NCBI GenBank assembly: GCA_964522215.1
Contig: CAZFVR010000017.1
Coordinates: 1 to 34,869, forward strand
Origin: CAG-390 sp964522215
GTDB lineage: Bacteria > Bacillota > Clostridia > Oscillospirales > CAG-272
Length of the DNA stretch: 34,869 nt
Direction of reading: 5' to 3'
Shown: positions 32,355 through 34,869 of the stretch, piece after piece
Position numbering within the stretch: position 1 is the stretch's first letter
Layout: every line of letters starts with the position of its first letter
Position numbers and translations under genes: made by a program
Notes under the pieces: model-generated
Seen by the model: the letters and a program-made list of their open reading frames with translations, nothing else
What the model was told of the DNA's origin: nothing
Database searches by the model: none

Positions 32355-33545
32355 ATGATGAAAAAAAGACAGCTTAAAATTATCGCCGCGGTGCTTGCAC
32401 TGGTAATGACTCTGCTGTGCGCCGTGTCCTGCACATCGCGCAGTGTGGTGGTCATGTCGCTTGGCAAAACAGAGATCACAGGCGGTATGATAGAGTTTTG
32501 GATGTCGCGCTATAAGGCGCAGTTTGAATATTCCTACGGTCAGTCGCTCAAGAGTGCATACGGGCTCTCCTCTGTCGATAAGATATGGACGCTGCGCGTA
32601 TCCGATGATTCCGCAAAGACCTATGATGATCTTTTCAGCGAGTACATCTACGATAATGCCCGCACATATCTTTGCGCGCTCTATCTTTTTGATCAGTATG
32701 ATCTTAAATTGCCGGATGCAACCGTCAAGAGCGTCGATGGCATGATCGATGATTATGTTACCAATCTTGCCGATGGCAGTAAGTCCGAGTTTAATGCCAT
32801 CCTTGCCGCATACGGCATTAACCGCAAGCTTTTGCGCGAGCTGTATCTCATAGACGAAAAGGTAAGCTATCTTAAAGAATATCTTTTCGGTTCTGACGGT
32901 ATACAGCCGGTAAACGCACAACAACTTGAGGACTATTACCAAAAAAATTACGTCCGCATGAAGCAGATCTGCGTGTTTATAAACGAAGCGCCAAAGATCA
33001 ATGAGGACGGTACGTATGATACCGACAGCTCGGGCAATATTGCATACAGGGAGCTTACCGCCGACGAGAACGCCGCCGCGCGAGTAAAGATCGATGAGGC
33101 GATGCAAAAGCTTGAGGGCGGTGCGGATTTTGAGACGATACTTGACGAATATGACGAGAACCGCGCCGATGATGTTTACGAAAACGGAATTTATATGAGT
33201 GCCGAATCCTCGATAGGAAATGATGAGGATCTGCAAAAGATCTATGAGGCATTGACCGCAATGGAGGATGGCGAGGTAAGGCAGGTAGAGCTTACCAACA
33301 GCCTGCACATAATCAAAAAATACAAGCTGGATGCGGGCGCGTATTCAAAGAGCGAAAACAGTGACTTCTTCCTTTTCTCCGACGGCACGCAGGGCTATGT
33401 TACCTTTGCGCAGTATGTGAAGACTCCCATATTCCTTGAGTATATCAAGGAGAGGCTGGATCAGTACGCCGCGGATATAAAGATAGATGAGGATCTTTTG
33501 GATGGTTACAAGATAAGCAAGGTAAAAGCCAATTACAGCTTTTGA
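32355..33545 (+). CDS. PrsA/SurA-like peptidylprolyl isomerase lipoprotein
   Basis: A 396-residue lipoprotein. MMKKRQLKIIAA plus a hydrophobic core ends at the lipobox CAVSC, with the lipidated Cys at 26. The middle (about 60-185) is a helical chaperone-like part resembling SurA/PrsA N-domains. From about 195, QLEDYYQKNYVRMKQICVF starts a divergent parvulin-type region, with EGGADFETILDEYDEN and a late LHIIKKYKL strand. The parvulin His/Cys active-site residues are not clearly conserved, so chaperone activity without isomerase activity is possible. GGGAG lies about 9 nt before the ATG. It would act outside the membrane, folding exported proteins. The gene after it is separated by the TPP riboswitch. 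Confidence 0.75.
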   Translation: MMKKRQLKIIAAVLALVMTLLCAVSCTSRSVVVMSLGKTEITGGMIEFWMSRYKAQFEYSYGQSLKSAYGLSSVDKIWTLRVSDDSAKTYDDLFSEYIYDNARTYLCALYLFDQYDLKLPDATVKSVDGMIDDYVTNLADGSKSEFNAILAAYGINRKLLRELYLIDEKVSYLKEYLFGSDGIQPVNAQQLEDYYQKNYVRMKQICVFINEAPKINEDGTYDTDSSGNIAYRELTADENAAARVKIDEAMQKLEGGADFETILDEYDENRADDVYENGIYMSAESSIGNDEDLQKIYEALTAMEDGEVRQVELTNSLHIIKKYKLDAGAYSKSENSDFFLFSDGTQGYVTFAQYVKTPIFLEYIKERLDQYAADIKIDEDLLDGYKISKVKANYSF

Positions 33546-33616
33546 TCGAGCAGGGGCTTGAGGCCTCAAACGCTGGGATCGAAAAAAACTAAAAAACTCA
33601 TAATTAAAAACAAATA

Positions 33617-33695
33617 TTCCCGGGGTGCTTTACGCTGAGATGATGCCATGCATCGAACCCATTGAACCTGATACGGATAATACCGGCGCAGGGAA
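33617..33695 (+). promoter_or_regulatory. TPP (THI-box) riboswitch
   Basis: The conserved core is complete. TTCCCGGGGTGC opens P1 and the CTGAGA box follows at 33635-33640. Then come the P3 arm, AACCC, TGAACCTGAT at 33663-33672, GGATAATACCGGCG, and AGGGAA closing P1. It lies upstream of a terminator and thiT, so thiamine pyrophosphate should stop transcription into the transporter gene. Confidence 0.97.
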
Positions 33696-33766
33696 CGGAA
33701 GCCCGCTTTAAATGCAAGGTAAACGATATTGCTTTTGGCGGGTCTGGAAGGCGAAATAAAGCCAAT

Positions 33767-33815
33767 GCTCCGGGGACAGGTGGACGCACCTGCCGCCGGA
33801 GCTTTTATATATATA
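33767..33815 (+). terminator. Riboswitch-controlled terminator before thiT
   Basis: GCTCCGG (33767-33773) pairs with CCGGAGC (33796-33802), with an inner CAGGT/ACCTG stem, followed by TTTTATATATATA. It sits about 70 nt past the TPP aptamer and 28 nt before the thiT start, as expected for transcription attenuation. The stretch between contains a CCCGC/GCGGG arm pair that could take part in switching. Confidence 0.88.
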
Positions 33816-33842
33816 AAAATCGATCAAAAAAGGAATTATCAA

Positions 33843-34490
33843 ATGATGTCAAGACAAAAAGAATATCAGGTGAAGACAAAAAAGATCGGCCGCCAAGGCC
33901 GCATACTGACGATTGTTGAGGGCGCAATGATGGTAGCACTGGCATTTGCGCTAGATATGGCAATGAATATGCTCCCCATCCCGCGCTGGCCAAACGGCGG
34001 CTCGGTGAGCATCGGGGTCGTGCCGCTCATATACTACGCGTACCGACGCGGTGTTCTGCCGGGTCTGTTTGTGGGTGTGGTGTACTCGGGCATACAAATG
34101 GTAACGGGACTGTATCTGCCGCCCGCAAACACATTTGTGTCTGTTGTGCTGTGCATACTGCTTGACTATCTGCTCGCGTTTGCGGCGTTTGGTGTGGCTC
34201 CGCTATTTGCCGCGCCCTTTTCGGGACGTGAGCGGGGCAGGGGCGTGCGCCTTTTCGGCTACGGCCTTGGTGCGGCCGCAGCATCTCTTGTGAGGATGCT
34301 TTGCAGTATCATCTCCGGCGGTCTGCTTTGGGGCAGCTATGCGCCGGAGGGACAGGGCGTGTGGATATATACGATAACCTACAATGCGGGATATATGATA
34401 CCAAATGCCGTACTGGCGGCGGCACTTATCGTAATGATATGCTCCGCGCTCGATCCCCACACACTGCGACCGATGCGCCGCCCGCAGTGA
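33843..34490 (+). CDS. thiT: ECF-type thiamine transporter S component ThiT
   Basis: A 215-residue membrane protein that binds thiamine and is energised by the shared EcfA/A'/T module encoded elsewhere. After a polar basic N-terminus come about six hydrophobic segments. The stretch GGSVSIGVVPLIYYAYRRG then GVLPGLFVGVVYSGIQMVTG matches the ThiT pattern between helices 2 and 3. A conserved aromatic-rich region LWGSYAPEGQGVWIYTITYN lies before the last helix. The frame opens at 33729 inside the riboswitch expression platform, so I use the ATG at 33843, which has AAGGA 9 nt upstream. The TPP riboswitch directly upstream strongly supports the thiamine assignment. Confidence 0.93.
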   Translation: MMSRQKEYQVKTKKIGRQGRILTIVEGAMMVALAFALDMAMNMLPIPRWPNGGSVSIGVVPLIYYAYRRGVLPGLFVGVVYSGIQMVTGLYLPPANTFVSVVLCILLDYLLAFAAFGVAPLFAAPFSGRERGRGVRLFGYGLGAAAASLVRMLCSIISGGLLWGSYAPEGQGVWIYTITYNAGYMIPNAVLAAALIVMICSALDPHTLRPMRRPQ

Positions 34491-34509
34491 AAGCAATTTA
34501 AATAAAACA

Positions 34510-34551
34510 ACAACAAAAAACGGATCCTGCCGCGTAAAGCGGTGGGATCCG
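34510..34551 (-). terminator. Terminator of the RNase P RNA gene
   Basis: CGGATCC and GGATCCG arms close a hairpin at 34521-34551. On the minus strand it is followed by TTTTTTGTTGTTGTTTT. It may also end thiT transcripts on the plus strand, where the tail GTTTATG is weak. Confidence 0.85.
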
Positions 34552-34554
34552 TTT

Positions 34555-34869
34555 ATGTCACTTCGTCTGTAAGCCGGGTTCTGTCTTGGACGACCATCTG
34601 TCTTTGCGGCGCGTCGCCGTGCCGCTCCGCGATAACTCGCGTGCCACCCGGGGATATGTGTCGGGCAAACGATCCCCCTGCGGTGTTGCTTCGGATAGGG
34701 TTTACAGCGGATCTATGTTACCATAGAAACTGGTGAGCTCTTACCTCGCCTTTCCATCCTTGCTCGCCTTGCGGCGGGCGGTCTATTTCTGTTGCACTTT
34801 CCCGGCAGTCGCCTGCGGCTGACGTTATCAGCTATCCTGCCCTGTGAAGCCCGGACTTTCCTCACGGTA
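34555..34869 (-). ncRNA. rnpB: RNase P RNA (bacterial type A), 5' end cut by window
   Basis: On the minus strand the sequence enters at GTGAGGAAAGTCCGGGCT, the conserved CR-I core. It continues through CAGGGCAGGATAGCTGATAACG, GTGCAACAGAAATAGACCG and GGATGGAAAGGCGAGGTAAG. It ends with GACAGAACCCGGCTTACAG, the conserved 3' core. The P4-forming halves and the type-A-like layout are clear. About the first 60-70 nt of the RNA lie beyond position 34869. The exact 3' end is approximate. The RNA is the catalytic part of RNase P, which matures tRNA 5' ends. Confidence 0.95.

Noticed and set aside
32208..33308. A 366-codon minus-strand frame opposite the foldase-like lipoprotein gene
   Set aside because: The plus-strand gene has a promoter, ribosome site, lipobox and parvulin-like features. 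The antisense frame has no supporting signals.

Overview
The window looks like a chromosomal segment of an anaerobic, endospore-forming member of the Bacillota, probably class Clostridia (a gut-type Oscillospirales-like lineage). Supporting signs are spoVAD-spoVAE, a SleB/CwlJ-type cell-wall hydrolase, RNase M5, a clostridial-type pyruvate phosphate dikinase, AzlCD, ECF-type ThiT under a TPP riboswitch, strong Shine-Dalgarno sites, and near-consensus sigma-A promoters in moderately GC-rich DNA. The lineage is an inference from gene content only. I saw no rRNA, tRNA, IS element, CRISPR array or prophage.

Layout. 1-3.0 kb: a large secreted glycerophosphodiesterase (minus). 3.0-5.2 kb: an FAD-dependent dehydrogenase and a small DUF4190-like membrane protein (plus). 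5.2-8.25 kb: a minus-strand cluster of a U32 peptidase, uppP and an RNase M5-like gene. 8.3-8.75 kb: a decayed radical-SAM gene start and a strong terminator. 8.75-11.8 kb: minus-strand alr, a lipoprotein and a ribbon-helix-helix protein. 12.1-13.8 kb: plus-strand lipoprotein and spore/cell-wall hydrolase. 13.9-16.75 kb: minus-strand M18 aminopeptidase and purA. 17.0-18.1 kb: azlC-azlD (plus). 18.1-19.1 kb: aldose-1-epimerase family protein (minus). 19.2-20.7 kb: spoVAD-spoVAE (plus). 20.8-21.7 kb: GNAT acetyltransferase and cytidine deaminase (minus). 21.8-24.65 kb: large secreted SGNH-hydrolase protein (minus). 24.8-27.5 kb: ppdK (minus). 27.6-33.5 kb: pth, mfd and a PrsA/SurA-like lipoprotein (plus). 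33.6-34.5 kb: TPP riboswitch and thiT (plus). 34.5-34.87 kb: 3' part of the RNase P RNA gene (minus), cut by the window edge.

Most genes are housekeeping. Peptidoglycan precursor supply and recycling (alr, uppP), sporulation/germination (spoVA genes, SleB-like hydrolase), purine synthesis (purA), central carbon metabolism (ppdK), translation rescue and transcription-coupled repair (pth, mfd) and thiamine uptake (thiT) are represented. The least ordinary parts are two giant secreted proteins with unrelated enzymatic domains, at opposite ends of a 22-kb stretch. They share the same C-terminal architecture: a Thr/Glu/Pro-rich linker, a Gly-Gly-Cys-Gly-Ser motif, a hydrophobic helix and a basic tail. 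This looks like a cysteine-containing C-terminal sorting or anchoring signal. Their genes both end in loop-less perfect palindromes that lack a U-tract.
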